From Harmothoe impar (taxonomy: Eukaryota; Annelida; Polychaeta; Phyllodocida; Polynoidae): 64,000 nt of DNA. A program made the translations under genes and the position numbers. The notes below the pieces were generated by a model. That model was not told the origin of the DNA and searched no databases. It saw nothing but the letters and a program-made list of their open reading frames with translations. The stretch spans positions 17,413,166 to 17,477,165 of the forward strand of contig OX381717.1 in assembly GCA_947462335.1 (NCBI GenBank), written 5' to 3'. Below are positions 55,801 through 63,755 of the stretch, piece by piece (the stretch's first letter is position 1; every line of letters begins with the position of its first letter).

Positions 55801-57164
55801 TGTAGAGCCAATATATACGTAATTTTTCAAAAATATTTCCATGCAGGTGTGACGGTCAGGGTTCCAGTAGCAGCAGATGTGGTAACTTCGGTTCTAACAG
55901 CAAACTTGGGTGCTACAGCCCAGGCCCTTGAAAACTGCTGCACCAACAGGCTGGTCAGTGACTGCTGTGTGGCCGAGGTAACAGGCGTTGTGACTGCAGG
56001 AGCAGATGGTAAAACGGTTAGCCCCCCTACTAGAGCGAGGTCAACATCAACCGCAGAGACCATTGGCGCTATTGTGGGAGGTTTCGGAATCCTTGTCGTG
56101 ATCGTAGTGGTCTTTGTCGTGCTGCTGTGGTGTAGAGGAACAAAACAGGTTGTCTTACGTAAAGTTATCAGGAGGTGAGTATTCAATTCTCGAGCACAAT
56201 TCCCATTGACCAGTGGGCTTCAGCTTAGAATTGTAGCATGCATAGACTTGACTATACTCTGACGTTAATTAGCACTGTGCATGGGTAGAAAAATCTTCAG
56301 TAACTGTAGACCCTATATGCACATAGTAAGGTAAGTATTGAGAACACCATAGGCTGATACTCACAATTATGGCCCTATCAAACCCCTGTAGGGTCCCTTA
56401 GCCAAAAAATCGTTACTGCAGTGACAAAAGCGCCAAATTACTCATACCTGTTCATTTGGTTATAAAAATTCATTTTAGCCTAGGTTGCATCTTCAAAACA
56501 AATCGGTAAACATGGAAACAGCCTAAATCCAAGAATAACACTTTTAAAATCCTAGGGGTCAATTTACTGGGGGTAGGTGTCATTGAAATTGAGTTATATA
56601 CCTGCAAACACTGTGTTGCTGTGCAAATAAACAATTGGAATGGCTGTTGCTAAGCAACCACTAGCCCTAGCAACCAATGAAAAACACTGTTAAAGAGGCA
56701 ACCTGGGCTAAAATGAATCTTTATGACCAAATGAACAGCTATGAGTAATTTGGCGCATTTGTCACTCCGGTAACGATTGTCCAAATTTCAGGCTAAGGGA
56801 CCTTACTTGGCCAACGTTGATATGTATCTTTGATGTTGTGAAGGGCACAGCTACAAATATAGGGCCTCTTTTGTGTGGAAGTGTGCAAGACCTTGCTACT
56901 TATTAAAAAGCTATCTATGTGGGCAACAGAAAGCTTGAATATTATTTCAATGATTTTTATCTACAAGTTGTGTCTTTGTTAAATATTTTCAGCCCAATGG
57001 TATATGGACAACTGCCAATCAAACGATTTCAACAACCTCTCCGAGCTGTCGGATTTGGAGGTGGCCCGTACATGCGCCCTCCTACAAACCTGTACCATCC
57101 CAGCACTCCGCAGTACCCAGCGCTGAGACGTCCCGTAGTGCACAGCCGCAGATACGTCTACTGA
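31078..57164 (+). CDS. EGF-repeat type I membrane protein (18-exon gene model)
   Basis: Eighteen coding exons with GT/AG borders join in phase into about 825 residues. Residues 1-20 form a signal peptide; a Cys-rich module spans ~21-52. Eight EGF domains span ~53-385, seven beginning D-(I/V)-D-E-C after a phase-1 acceptor and most having the Ca-binding pattern with D/N-x-x-G-(S/N)-(F)-x-C. A duplicated Cys-rich domain spans ~386-530 and ~585-720, separated by a Thr/Pro linker that would be heavily O-glycosylated. A transmembrane helix lies at ~731-755 ([20 protein letters not shown]), followed by a ~70-residue basic, Tyr/Pro-rich tail ending in SRRYVY. The layout fits an adhesion or receptor protein on the cell surface. 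Start: ATG at 31078 with the only signal peptide. Exon phases all agree, which argues that the model is nearly complete. I do not recognise an orthologue. Confidence 0.8.
31432..31800 (-). mobile_element. family A MITE in intron 1
   Basis: AGGCCAAAAAAAGGTATG at the left, CCGAAACACAATTTTTTTTG at the right, with CCGACCCTACC and CCGACCTACC inside. It is longer than the other copies and may contain a nested insert. Confidence 0.5.
31801..32641. other. intron 1 sequence, nothing recognised
   Basis: AT-rich, no repeat or exon signal recognised. Confidence 0.35.
32642..32821. repeat. 20-bp minisatellite, 9 units
   Basis: Nine units of the type CGTGTTGTGGAGCCCCTACA with exact 20-base spacing and a few substitutions per unit. 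Confidence 0.9.
32850..34640. repeat. locally duplicated block
   Basis: GTGCGACTCCCGCTCGT..AAGTCACTACCGGGTATT occurs at 32908-33030 and 33425-33560. CCATATTTTAGTTTCGATTT..ACATGAACTGA occurs at 33057-33234 and 34305-34485. GGTACCTAGACACAATATTTG..TAAAATTTGG occurs at 33309-33405 and 34567-34660. The order suggests segmental duplication around the 60-bp satellite. Confidence 0.75.
33541..34060. repeat. ~60-bp satellite, nine monomers in dimer order
   Basis: Monomers alternate between a GGGTATTTACATGTGTTAAA type and a GGGTTTTATATGTATTAAAC type, each ending in AACCTTTCTGAGTGTTAAAT. The true period is therefore a ~120-base dimer. A lone monomer edge lies at 33018-33045. Confidence 0.85.
34661..36061. 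other. intron 1 sequence, diffuse repeats
   Basis: GTACAATAGCTGAATTAGGCCC occurs in part at 35358 and 35597, and AGGTAATATTATTA is inverted around 35830-36040 (CTACAGGTAATA / TTACCTGTAGGA). No exon was seen. Confidence 0.4.
36062..36970. repeat. ~146-bp tandem repeat, six to seven copies
   Basis: Each unit holds CTTGGGTCCATGTTAGGGGG, GGATTATAATCAACCTCAGG, TGGGTGTTGCTAGGCAGATA and GTTGCTAGGCAACCAGCTGT. The last copy is truncated. A single related segment lies in intron 17 at about 56625-56690. Confidence 0.9.
37300..37396 (+). CDS. EGF gene exon 2: Cys-rich module
   Basis: Phase 0 to 1. Codes [13 protein letters not shown], then [17 protein letters not shown], similar to the second half of an EGF or TIL module. 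Confidence 0.7.
37541..38011. mobile_element. MITE with ~70-bp TIRs in intron 2
   Basis: TCAGGTCCGGGAAATCCAGG at the left and the inverse CATTTCCCGGACCTGA at the right. The shared inner block TTTACACCAGTGTTAATTTT is also inverted. Confidence 0.8.
38435..38631 (+). repeat. tRNA-derived SINE, copy 1
   Basis: From TGTAGCGGGCACGTATCG to GCTGCCTGTTAC. The tRNA-like part at ~38541-38610 keeps an A box (TGGTGTAGCGG) and a perfect B box (GGTTCGATTCC) with an intact T-arm. The anticodon arm pairs only partly, so a functional tRNA is unlikely. Confidence 0.7.
38765..38961. mobile_element. TACCG-ended MITE with ATAAGCGCAGG repeats
   Basis: TACCGATGTGGCTTGATTAA at the left and GCTTATTCAAGCCACTACGG(TA) inverted at the right. 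Internal repeats are ATAAGCGCAGGTCTT. It lies between the two SINE copies. Confidence 0.75.
39029..39226 (+). repeat. tRNA-derived SINE, copy 2
   Basis: Nearly the same sequence as 38435-38631 with a few substitutions (TATAGCTCGG for TATCGCCCGG, CCCTGTGGGG for CCCCGTGGGG). Confidence 0.7.
39622..39647 (+). pseudogene. decayed EGF exon end
   Basis: GTGGAGATGGAGAGACGTGT followed by ACAG|GTAAC matches the 3' end of the exon at 41356-41478 including its donor. The sequence upstream does not encode an EGF, so only the tail of a former exon remains. Confidence 0.6.
40497..40619 (+). CDS. EGF gene exon 3: EGF 1
   Basis: 123 bases, phase 1 to 1, [18 protein letters not shown]..; six cysteines, Ca-binding type. 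Confidence 0.8.
41356..41478 (+). CDS. EGF gene exon 4: EGF 2
   Basis: 123 bases, phase 1 to 1, [18 protein letters not shown]..; ends GDGETCTG at GTAAGT. Confidence 0.8.
41925..41980. repeat. short hairpin in intron 4
   Basis: CCAGCCTTATGCA and TGCATAAGGCTGG around TCCCT. Confidence 0.7.
42503..42628 (+). CDS. EGF gene exon 5: EGF 3
   Basis: 126 bases, phase 1 to 1. It has one extra codon relative to its sisters (GDGVETC). The donor is GATA|GTAACT. Confidence 0.75.
42974..43243. mobile_element. MITE with ~65-bp TIRs in intron 5
   Basis: AAACTTGTATCCAGATTCTT / inverse AGTCTGGAGACAAGTTT, continuing inward through ATAAACGAGTCAAAA on both arms. It ends about 25 bases before exon 6. Confidence 0.75.
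43269..43391 (+). CDS. EGF gene exon 6: EGF 4
   Basis: 123 bases, phase 1 to 1, [18 protein letters not shown]... Confidence 0.8.
43418..43820. repeat. (GCT)n(GAT)n then (TA)n microsatellites in intron 6
   Basis: CTGCTGCTG, GATGATGATAAT and several long TA blocks separated by ATGCCAACCTATA, which occurs twice. Confidence 0.9.
43894..44016 (+). CDS. EGF gene exon 7: EGF 5
   Basis: 123 bases, phase 1 to 1, [18 protein letters not shown]... It is very close to exons 5 and 6 at base level, so it is a recent tandem copy. Confidence 0.8.
44941..45063 (+). CDS. EGF gene exon 8: EGF 6
   Basis: 123 bases, phase 1 to 1, [18 protein letters not shown]... Confidence 0.8.
45804..45923 (+). CDS. EGF gene exon 9: EGF 7
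   Basis: 120 bases, phase 1 to 1, [18 protein letters not shown]..; more diverged than EGF 1-6. Confidence 0.8.
46108..46225. repeat. imperfect hairpin in intron 9
   Basis: GCACATCATACATCACTCGT / ACTTGTGAAGTATGATGTGC with GAAGCTGGGTCATAT / ATATGACCCAGCTTC inside. Confidence 0.75.
46435..46690 (+). mobile_element. family A MITE in intron 9
   Basis: GGCCAAATAAAAATAAAGGT at the left, ACCTGAAACAAACCC at the right. TGA is present on both flanks as a possible 3-bp duplication. Confidence 0.65.
46794..47394. mobile_element. family C MITE, copy 3 (intron 9)
   Basis: GGCTGTGTCTCATGAGATCG at the left, CAGATCTTATGAGACATG at the right. Three GACC(A/G)GGTGCCATCTTT units inside the left arm and several GTCAAAGAT..GGCACCCG units inside the right arm. 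Confidence 0.7.
47629..47766 (+). CDS. EGF gene exon 10: EGF 8
   Basis: 138 bases, phase 1 to 1, [20 protein letters not shown]..; longer loop between the second and third cysteines. Confidence 0.8.
48597..48670 (+). CDS. EGF gene exon 11: duplicated domain, unit 1a
   Basis: 74 bases, phase 1 to 0, codes [20 protein letters not shown] and on to SQIL. Confidence 0.65.
48862..48908 (+). CDS. EGF gene exon 12: duplicated domain, unit 1b
   Basis: 47 bases, phase 0 to 2, [16 protein letters not shown]; donor GTGAGT. Confidence 0.65.
48951..49269. mobile_element. family C MITE, copy 4 (intron 12)
   Basis: GGCTCAGTCTCATGAGTTTG / inverse CTCATGAGACTGAGCC. The arms contain repeated GTCTTTGACCGGGTGTC units, at least three per arm. 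This is the best preserved copy. Confidence 0.8.
50090..50370 (-). mobile_element. family A MITE in intron 12
   Basis: GGCCAAAAAAAAAAGTTTG at the left and CAAACCTTATTTTTTATTTG at the right, flanked by TAA on both sides. Confidence 0.7.
50825..50940 (+). CDS. EGF gene exon 13: duplicated domain, unit 1c
   Basis: 116 bases, phase 2 to 1; codes [20 protein letters not shown] and on to TVTCSP. Confidence 0.7.
51511..51697. mobile_element. MITE with perfect 27-bp TIRs (intron 13)
   Basis: ATACCGTATTCGACGTAATA + AGCGCAC at the left, exact inverse at the right. Related to the elements at 38765 and 19838. Confidence 0.85.
51981..52393 (+). CDS. EGF gene exon 14: unit 1d, Thr-rich linker, unit 2a
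   Basis: 413 bases, phase 1 to 0. It starts [14 protein letters not shown], contains [17 protein letters not shown], then a Thr/Pro tract of about 40 residues coded by ACA/ACT repeats, then [17 protein letters not shown]. Confidence 0.8.
52897..52961 (+). CDS. EGF gene exon 15: duplicated domain, unit 2b
   Basis: 65 bases, phase 0 to 2, [20 protein letters not shown]; donor GTAAGG. Counterpart of exon 12. Confidence 0.75.
53075..53865. mobile_element. MITE-like element built of GTGTGTTA repeats (intron 15)
   Basis: AAAAAATGTGTGTTAACTT at the left, CAACACACATTTTTTACA at the right. Many AAGTGTGTTA / TAACACACTTTT units lie near both ends. Confidence 0.6.
54872..54978 (+). CDS. EGF gene exon 16: duplicated domain, unit 2c
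   Basis: 107 bases, phase 2 to 1, codes [20 protein letters not shown] and on to VVFATCETN. Counterpart of exon 13. Confidence 0.75.
55847..56174 (+). CDS. EGF gene exon 17: unit 2d and transmembrane helix
   Basis: 328 bases, phase 1 to 2. It contains [20 protein letters not shown] (matching exon 14), a short Ser/Thr stalk and a ~24-residue hydrophobic helix followed by [14 protein letters not shown]. Confidence 0.85.
56389..56806. mobile_element. MITE with ~110-bp TIRs (intron 17)
   Basis: TAGGGTCCCTTAGCC and inverse GGCTAAGGGACCTTA. The arms share GCGCCAAATTACTCATA and TGTTCATTTGGTTATAAA. The centre holds the single unit related to the 36-kb tandem array. Confidence 0.8.
56993..57164 (+). 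CDS. EGF gene exon 18: cytoplasmic tail and stop
   Basis: 172 bases from phase 2 to TGA. Codes [20 protein letters not shown] and on to HSRRYVY. Rich in Pro, Tyr and Arg; short Tyr motifs could bind adaptors. Confidence 0.8.
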
Positions 57165-57224
57165 TCTGATGAAAAAATACCGACTGATGCCATGAGACTC
57201 TGCTTAATCCACAACTGAGCTTTA

Positions 57225-57494
57225 GGCAGTGTCTCATGAGATCGGGCCTTTGTGAACTTATTTGACCGGGTGCCAGCTTTGACCAGGTGCCAGCTTTGAC
57301 CGGGTGCCAGCTTTGACCTGCTTGACAGAAAATGGCTTATTAAGGGCAGATGGAGATATAAATGGGCCAAAAAGGTTAATTCATCTGTCCTATATAAGTC
57401 ATTTTCTACTAAGGCAGTCAAAACTGGCATCCGGTCAAGGCTGGCACCTGGTCAAAGACAAAAACATTGGCCCGATCTCATGAGACACAGCCTT
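57225..57494. mobile_element. family C MITE, copy 5 (3' UTR)
   Basis: GGCAGTGTCTCATGAGATCG and inverse CGATCTCATGAGACACAGCC. Three GTGCCAGCTTTGACC(A/G)GG units lie in the left arm. It sits between the stop codon and the polyadenylation signal. Confidence 0.8.
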
Positions 57495-57575
57495 TATGAT
57501 CAATGGATACTCATTCATCGAAAAAATGTAACTTGATCAATATTTTAGCATTTTTGTGTCAATAGTACTATGTGT

Positions 57576-57581
57576 AATAAA
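57576..57581 (+). terminator. AATAAA polyadenylation signal of the EGF gene
   Basis: First AATAAA downstream of the stop at 57164 that I find outside the MITE. Confidence 0.5.
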
Positions 57582-57750
57582 CATTAAGTTTGCATTTGTT
57601 ATTTAAGCCTTCAAGCCAGGATGTTGCTAAAATTGGTCATCATGATGCACCAATGCTGCCCCGGTGCTGTATTTGTGCATCATGCCGACCTTATGGGATA
57701 ACCCTGTAGACCCGGCATGCTCCTTGAATGCAGCCATAGTGAGTTCCTTA

Positions 57751-57998
57751 GGCCAAAAAAAAAAGTTTGTTTCAGATACATGGCGAGAAAATGTAGGGTC
57801 GGTAGGTCGGATTTTTTTGATTCTTTACCTTTTTTTTAAACATGAAAGTACTAGCCGGCCTTTCGGAAAACCCAAAAAATTACGAAAAAAAGGGTAAAAA
57901 TACACAAATTTCTTCAAAATTGCATAAAAAAATGTAGGGTCGGCCCTGTTTTGATAGGGTCGGTCGGGTCACCTGAAACAAACCTTTTTTTTGTGGCC
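57751..57998 (+). mobile_element. family A MITE, copy (57.8 kb)
   Basis: GGCCAAAAAAAAAAGTTTG at the left, CCTGAAACAAACCTTTTTTT at the right with GTGGCC. Flanked by TTA on both sides and inserted in a family B unit. Confidence 0.75.
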
Positions 57999-58074
57999 TT
58001 ACTAGGGCTACATTTATGGATCATCACGGCAAAGGTAATCATCCATTAATGCATTATGCATTACTAACTTTCAG

Positions 58075-58465
58075 TGAGACCCTGATGTTCTGTCAAGTCC
58101 TGTAGCAGGGATAACATTGCTAAAGTTATGATAATAATAATATATCTAGCATACAGTGTGGTTTTGATGTTATGTCAAGTCTTGTACTAGGGAAAAACAT
58201 TGCCAAAGTAATGATTATACGGCTAGCACACAGTTGGGTTTTGATATTAAGTCAAGTCTTGTACCAGGGAAAAAAACATTGCTAAAGTAATAACTATATG
58301 GCTAGCATACAGTTGGGTTTTGATATTCTGTTTAGTCCCAAGGCAGGGGAAAACTCTGACGGATTATTGAAGCATGTTTAAATGCTTTATTGGAACTGCA
58401 CCAGCCAGAACTGGCCGGAGCAGGAGGATGTCAGATTATTGAGTGACAGATTATCAAGGTCCAAC
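58075..58465. repeat. ~78-bp tandem repeat, about 3.5 copies
   Basis: Units hold TTTTGATATTAAGTCAAGTC, CAGGGAAAAAACATTGC and CTAGCATACAGTTGGG. A related single segment lies at 59090-59220. Confidence 0.75.
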
Positions 58466-59546
58466 TGTAGCATGTGCTCTGTACATTGAAGATTAAGTTA
58501 CTCAAATAAATCTATATAATATAAGTCCCGGTGAGCTTAAACAGGCAATAATAAGATCATAAGTGACCCGTTTTGAGCCGGTAGGAAACAAGGAAATGAT
58601 CTATGTCGTTATACCGTTTTGAGTTGGAACTCGCACAAATAAATTGTTGTGGTATTGCCATATTCCTGAACAGCTGATCAGGAGCTTTCATTTTGTATAT
58701 GACAAGTAGTATATTCGACAATGTTCACAATATAGACAATTTATTTTTGATACTCTTTCTTGATTTAAATAGAAATTCATTAAAATGAGATGATTCGGAT
58801 CTTAATTATACAATACAATCATAAATCCCCATCACTTTGGGGAAAATTGGGATCGGGATCTGGTTTAAATCTGGTTTGTGAAGAGTCCATATAGATATAT
58901 ATGTTCTTAAATGTGCAACTTCCGCCTGATTTTCTTAAAATGGATCACATATTGGTCGAAACTGATGCTTTCTGTATAAAATGCCAGAGCACTCTTTTTT
59001 TCTTATATCACTGTTATTCAAGAAGACATTTAATCTAGTAATAATGATTTGATAATTTAAAACATTTTTCAAATAAAATGAGGCCTTGAAATGTTGTTTA
59101 GTCCCTAACTAGGGAAAATGTGATTATTGAACGGTATTAAAATGGCTCACTAGAACTGTACCAGCAAGGACATGCAGGAGGTTAGATTATCAAGGAAAAT
59201 TATCAAGTTCTAATTAAAGTATTTGCTATGTAGTTTTATAAGGGAGTGTTCATTTATTAGTTACAGTGGGGGTGGCATAAATATTTCTGACCCCTCTTGA
59301 GGCAGGGGCTAAAAATTCTGACCTCTCTTCAAGGGGGGGGCCGTAAAGATTTCAGCCCCTTTTAAGCAAAAAGGCCCGCACTTTACTATAGTTCAAAGGG
59401 TTTGACTGATTTTAATCAGAGGTCACTAACCAGGTAATGGACACATGTTTTAGTCGCACATATTACAAAATTCTTACAATAAAAACATATTACAAAATTC
59501 TTTGAATAAAAACAATTTCCAAGTTCCAGCTATCAGTCTTTTATTA
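58466..59546. other. intergenic, no gene seen
   Basis: AT-rich sequence with a short C/G-rich TCTGACCCCTCTTGA stretch at about 59280-59350. Confidence 0.35.
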
Positions 59547-59930
59547 TGTAGGGGTTCCGTATACGTATAACGCGAACACAGGTTCCAAATTCGGTTTGAA
59601 TGCAACAGGTTTTATTCGATCACAGCCTCAAAAGTACACAAAGGTTTCTACTCGGTTCACTTGGTCTTTTAACCATTCGAAGACACACAGGATTCTATCG
59701 ATAGTTCGAAGTTAGCAACACCGGACAGTCAGGTCCTGAGCCAGCATGGCTGGTGCAGGAGCCATAATGTGGGAGGGGTGTAGGTGCCCCTATCAAAGCG
59801 AAGGTACGAAAGGTGTGGGTCAGAGCTCGTCCTGGGACGAACTCCCTGAGGTAGCCAACCTCGGCCTCTTATATTAGGTACCCCAGAGGAGCGCTGCGCT
59901 CCCGTGAAAAGGACCAAATGTCAGAGCATA
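59547..59930 (-). mobile_element. solo or truncated LTR
   Basis: On the minus strand the piece contains a TATA-like AATATAAGAGG near 59,872, AATAAA near 59,617, and ends AACCCCTACA at 59547. Its CCCCTACA end is complementary to the TGTAGGGG start of the LTR at 62.8 kb, as expected for LTR terminal repeats of one family. The far end is not defined. Confidence 0.45.
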
Positions 59931-60950
59931 AGAGCAATCTTTACATGCTCTTCACAGCCAGACCAATAATCATACAGGAATAGCAGACCACTCACCAGAA
60001 AGATATGGATCTCCTGGTGATATCTATTATCAATGCTCTGAATTTTGTGCAGCCTTAGTCTATAAAAATTGGTCTTTACTGAAGGCTGATTCTCTATCAG
60101 TTAGACACTTTGTCACCTGTTTTCTACCAGGCTATTTTCCTACCTTTCCTTTCCAGTGGTCTTGCCATTCCACCATGGGTTGGACCTATACAATATAGGC
60201 ACCGTTGGATAGCTATGATTCAAACCTTTATTTGTATCCCCGGCACAATTATGAATAAAAAAATTTGAAATTATGGCTGCATTAACAATAATAAAACATC
60301 TTAAATAGACAAGTAATTCTCAAAAGAATGGATTGTGCCGCACCATGCCATGAGGCTCGAATTCTCTAGAATACCCGTGTTGAAACAGCTATGCAATTCG
60401 ATGGATGGGGCCGATGTGAGACTAAATCTAGGAAATAATCTTTGTAAAATAAGTATGATAACCCCCTGGCCATGTCCTAAATTGAGTAGGTGTATGCACT
60501 GTAAGTGTATGGGAGCACAATTAGGTACAGGCACTCAATACAGACCCACATTCCAGTAAGTGAAGGGAAGAATATATCTTAGAGTCAACAAAATTGCAAG
60601 AAAAGGTTTCTTATATGTTTCTTAACTGTTTCGTACCTTTGCTTGACAGAAAAAAATATTCAGCACCAGATTACTGTTGGGAAAGTGGATTAGATATGAC
60701 ATGGCCACCAGTGATACAAATATGGATGAACCATCTGTGGTTCCTTTACCATGGACTGGAGGAACAATGTGGCAGCGCATGCATAAGGAAAATAATTATT
60801 CTCCCAAAGGCAGACCTCATTATTAACTCACTAGCTCTGAGGATTATATTATAATTATATGATATGATCATTCAGTTGGAATTCCATGGAAGTATTTCTT
60901 ATCAATATTTTGAATATTGCTATTTCACATGCTATGGATCTTCATTGAAC
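59931..60950. other. intergenic, only weak ORFs
   Basis: ORFs of 70-90 codons exist (60335-60559, 60594-60854) but show no domain, no splice support and no repeat identity that I recognise. Confidence 0.35.
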
Positions 60951-60954
60951 ATAA

Positions 60955-61195
60955 GGGGCCCAGACGGGGGGTTGCTGTGTCACTTGTCGATTTTAAGAAA
61001 TGTCAATGTCCCTTGTCGAATGTAAGAAAAGGGTCTTGTCACTCGTCACTGATACTGTAAAATTGTCACTAGGTCTCATGTCACTTGTCGATTTTAAGGA
61101 ATGCCTATGTCATTTGTCCATTCTAAGAAATAAGTCTTGTCCCTTGTCACTAGGCTCATGTCGATTTGTCGATTTTACACGTCTGGGGCCCTAAC
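60955..61195. repeat. small element with CTTGTCGATTTTAAG repeats
   Basis: GGGGCCCAGACG at the left and CGTCTGGGGCCC at the right, with GTCACTTGTCGATTTTAAG(A/G)A units inside. Confidence 0.6.
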
Positions 61196-62529
61196 ATACA
61201 AACACCCCTTTTCGCTTGAAAATTCCTGGTACCAGGTGTTTTGACTCTAGTACATGAATCTCAAAATGTTGATAGAACAGATCCTTCCATACATATTTAT
61301 ATAGATGAATTATATGGAGATTATGATTTATCCCATACATGCATTATTCTCTAACTTTGACTTTTGTTGTGGGCATATTGGTTTTGGAGGCACTCCTAGG
61401 GATGAATGTGGTGTATAATTTTCTTGCTGCATACTCATTTGATGTAGGTGATAACCAATGATCAAGCTTTCTTTGCAATTAGTTTGAATGCAGTACCTTT
61501 ATTTACTGGACTTACAGCTGGGGCCAGGTGTACTCATGCATGGCAGAGGACAGGTGAGTGGGGCTAGCAGCCACCACCACTCCAATCACACTACCTGTGT
61601 ACATATATGTTTACCATAAAACCAAGCTAAACACCACTTTGTGATCTATATTATTTTCTATAGTTTAAGCATTGTGATACTAACCCTGCTTTCATTATGA
61701 TCTAAAATAGACTCCTAAGATACGATTATGTGCTGACTTCCATGGTAGAGTAAGGGAATAGAGCAGATGGTAGAGTCTCAATGCAACTCTTCCCCTTCCT
61801 CAAAAAGGGGGATATGCCCCCAAAAATGCAAAATTTATTTGTGTTCCCTTATCTACAGAAATATATAGGCTTGTCTCTGAGAAATTTGGGAATTTTTTTT
61901 TAAGGGGGGGGGGGGGGCGGGGGGGTGAATTTTTCTTGGGTCCTCTCCCAAAATCTTTTTTCAAGATACTCTACGCTTCGAATTTCAAGAGAATCCGACC
62001 ACTGGTTGTGATTCTATTGCCCTTTATATAGGATGGGCCTGCAGGTGACCACTGGCTTATGACTGGGACAATGCTATAAATAAGTGATTTTGTCATTTTT
62101 AAACATCAGTAGGTCACTAAATCTCAATGGGAATGTGATGAAAAAAAATTCAAGACACTCTATACCAGTTGAACATATGTTTTTCACAATATAAAGGGGC
62201 TCAACCTAAAACCCTTGAAGTTGTATATGGCCTGAAAATGGAAGAATGCCTATTTTCACTAGCCTTTCCTGTCCAAAGTAGCATTTTGAGGGGCATATTT
62301 TGTCAATTTGTGTGCTAATATATGTTATACCAATATCACTTCCCAAAGGGAGCATATGGTTTATCATGAATTAGCTATCAAGCACAATCTGGCTGTGTTA
62401 TATTTGATGTATGAACAACCTACAAATGCTCGATTGGCCCATCAGGAAAAAAAGGCAAATATAAGGTAAAACTTTTTTTCTTAAAAAAATCATAATAAAT
62501 CAACCATTCAAAGGATCTCAACATAACTG
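61196..62529. other. intergenic, no gene seen
   Basis: AT-rich sequence; G-run at 61902-61926. No exon recognised. Confidence 0.35.
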
Positions 62530-62815
62530 ATGTCCTTCCTTCACATTCTTTTCAAGCTTTCTAACGATACTATTGCCAAATCTTCAGGCCGTTTATCTTC
62601 AAAATACCTGTGGTACCTACTTATATACCCTGATCGCGGACCAAGCAGTGTCGACGTGGCACTCCTCTGTAGGGCCGTCTGGAGTGCCCTGCCTGGCTCC
62701 GCTACCGGATAACCGAAAGGACATGGCGTAGGTGCTGCCACCTAGTGTCCGCTGGAGGCACTTCCCGCTCTGACTCCACGGACCTATATGTACACGTATT
62801 ATTCGTGCCCCTACA
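62530..62815 (-). mobile_element. 3' LTR of a minus-strand retrotransposon (left edge uncertain)
   Basis: The minus-strand LTR starts TGTAGGGGCACGAATAATAC at 62815, directly preceded by a polypurine tract GGTGGGGGTGA (62826-62816). A TATA box (GGGTATATAAGTAGG) lies near 62,620-62,632. The U5 end is not clear. Confidence 0.6.
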
Positions 62816-62826
62816 TCACCCCCACC
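62816..62826 (-). other. polypurine tract
   Basis: GGTGGGGGTGA immediately before the LTR TG, the usual plus-strand primer position. Confidence 0.6.
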
Positions 62827-63755
62827 AGATTATAACAAGGGTCGAAATACATCTAATATAATATAATATACTCGAATATAGGAGAATAATATCAGTGTAT
62901 ATGATGACAATACCGGGGTACATTCGAAGGTACAAATTATGTTTTACACGTACATGTAGAAAGTACAATTTAGATTTAGACTGACCTGTTACACCAAACA
63001 ACATTTACATATCTATGTACATAAAACATGTACACCATAACGACAAGATCGATATGTGAGTATCCATCTTTAATAAAGATATGAATATGTATGTGAATTT
63101 ATATGTTCTACACTACTTCTAACTACAGTGATCACAGATCTGTATGGTTTTTGTTGAGATACAATATTGATTACTACATTAATTATATTAAGGTAGGTAA
63201 GGAGTGCACTTTATGTGACTTTTTAGGACGGAATGACACAGAAGTAATGGTTCGAAACCATTTATGTGGGCGAACCGTCCCTGGAGAGGTAATTACTTGA
63301 ACTATTGGAATTATAAAATACATGAAACCAACATAGGTGTGACGTTAACTCTTATAACCAAGGAATGTAGTAGTATTGGCCTCCACATGAGGTAAATGAT
63401 ATATGACTCTATATCCTAAAAATAGATATACTCTCGAAATCCGAATACCAGTTGCTATGTCCAAAAAGAAAATTTTGGAGATAAAGGTAGGTATCAAACA
63501 TTATTTACAGTTTTGGTTCGAATCATAGTATACAGTATAAGTTATACTCTTCAAAGTATGAATACACTTTTTTTTTTAGACAACGAAGACATTTCTTGAC
63601 AACTATGCATCTCACACCTGGTTTATGTTTTTCGAATCATGATTTCAATCATGGACGTTCTGTAATTACGAACACAATTATTAAGATATCATCGAAACAT
63701 CATATACACAAGTCATCAAAAAAACGCAACTGAACAAACGAACACACGAATCATC
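62827..63755 (-). other. retrotransposon 3' non-coding region
   Basis: AT-rich, no ORF of note, between the ORF stop at 63756 and the polypurine tract. A palindrome (GTAATGGTTCGAAACCATTT) lies at 63245-63264. Confidence 0.35.

Noticed and set aside
60335..60854. Two adjacent ORFs as exons of a gene
   Set aside because: No domain, no convincing splice sites and no phase agreement.
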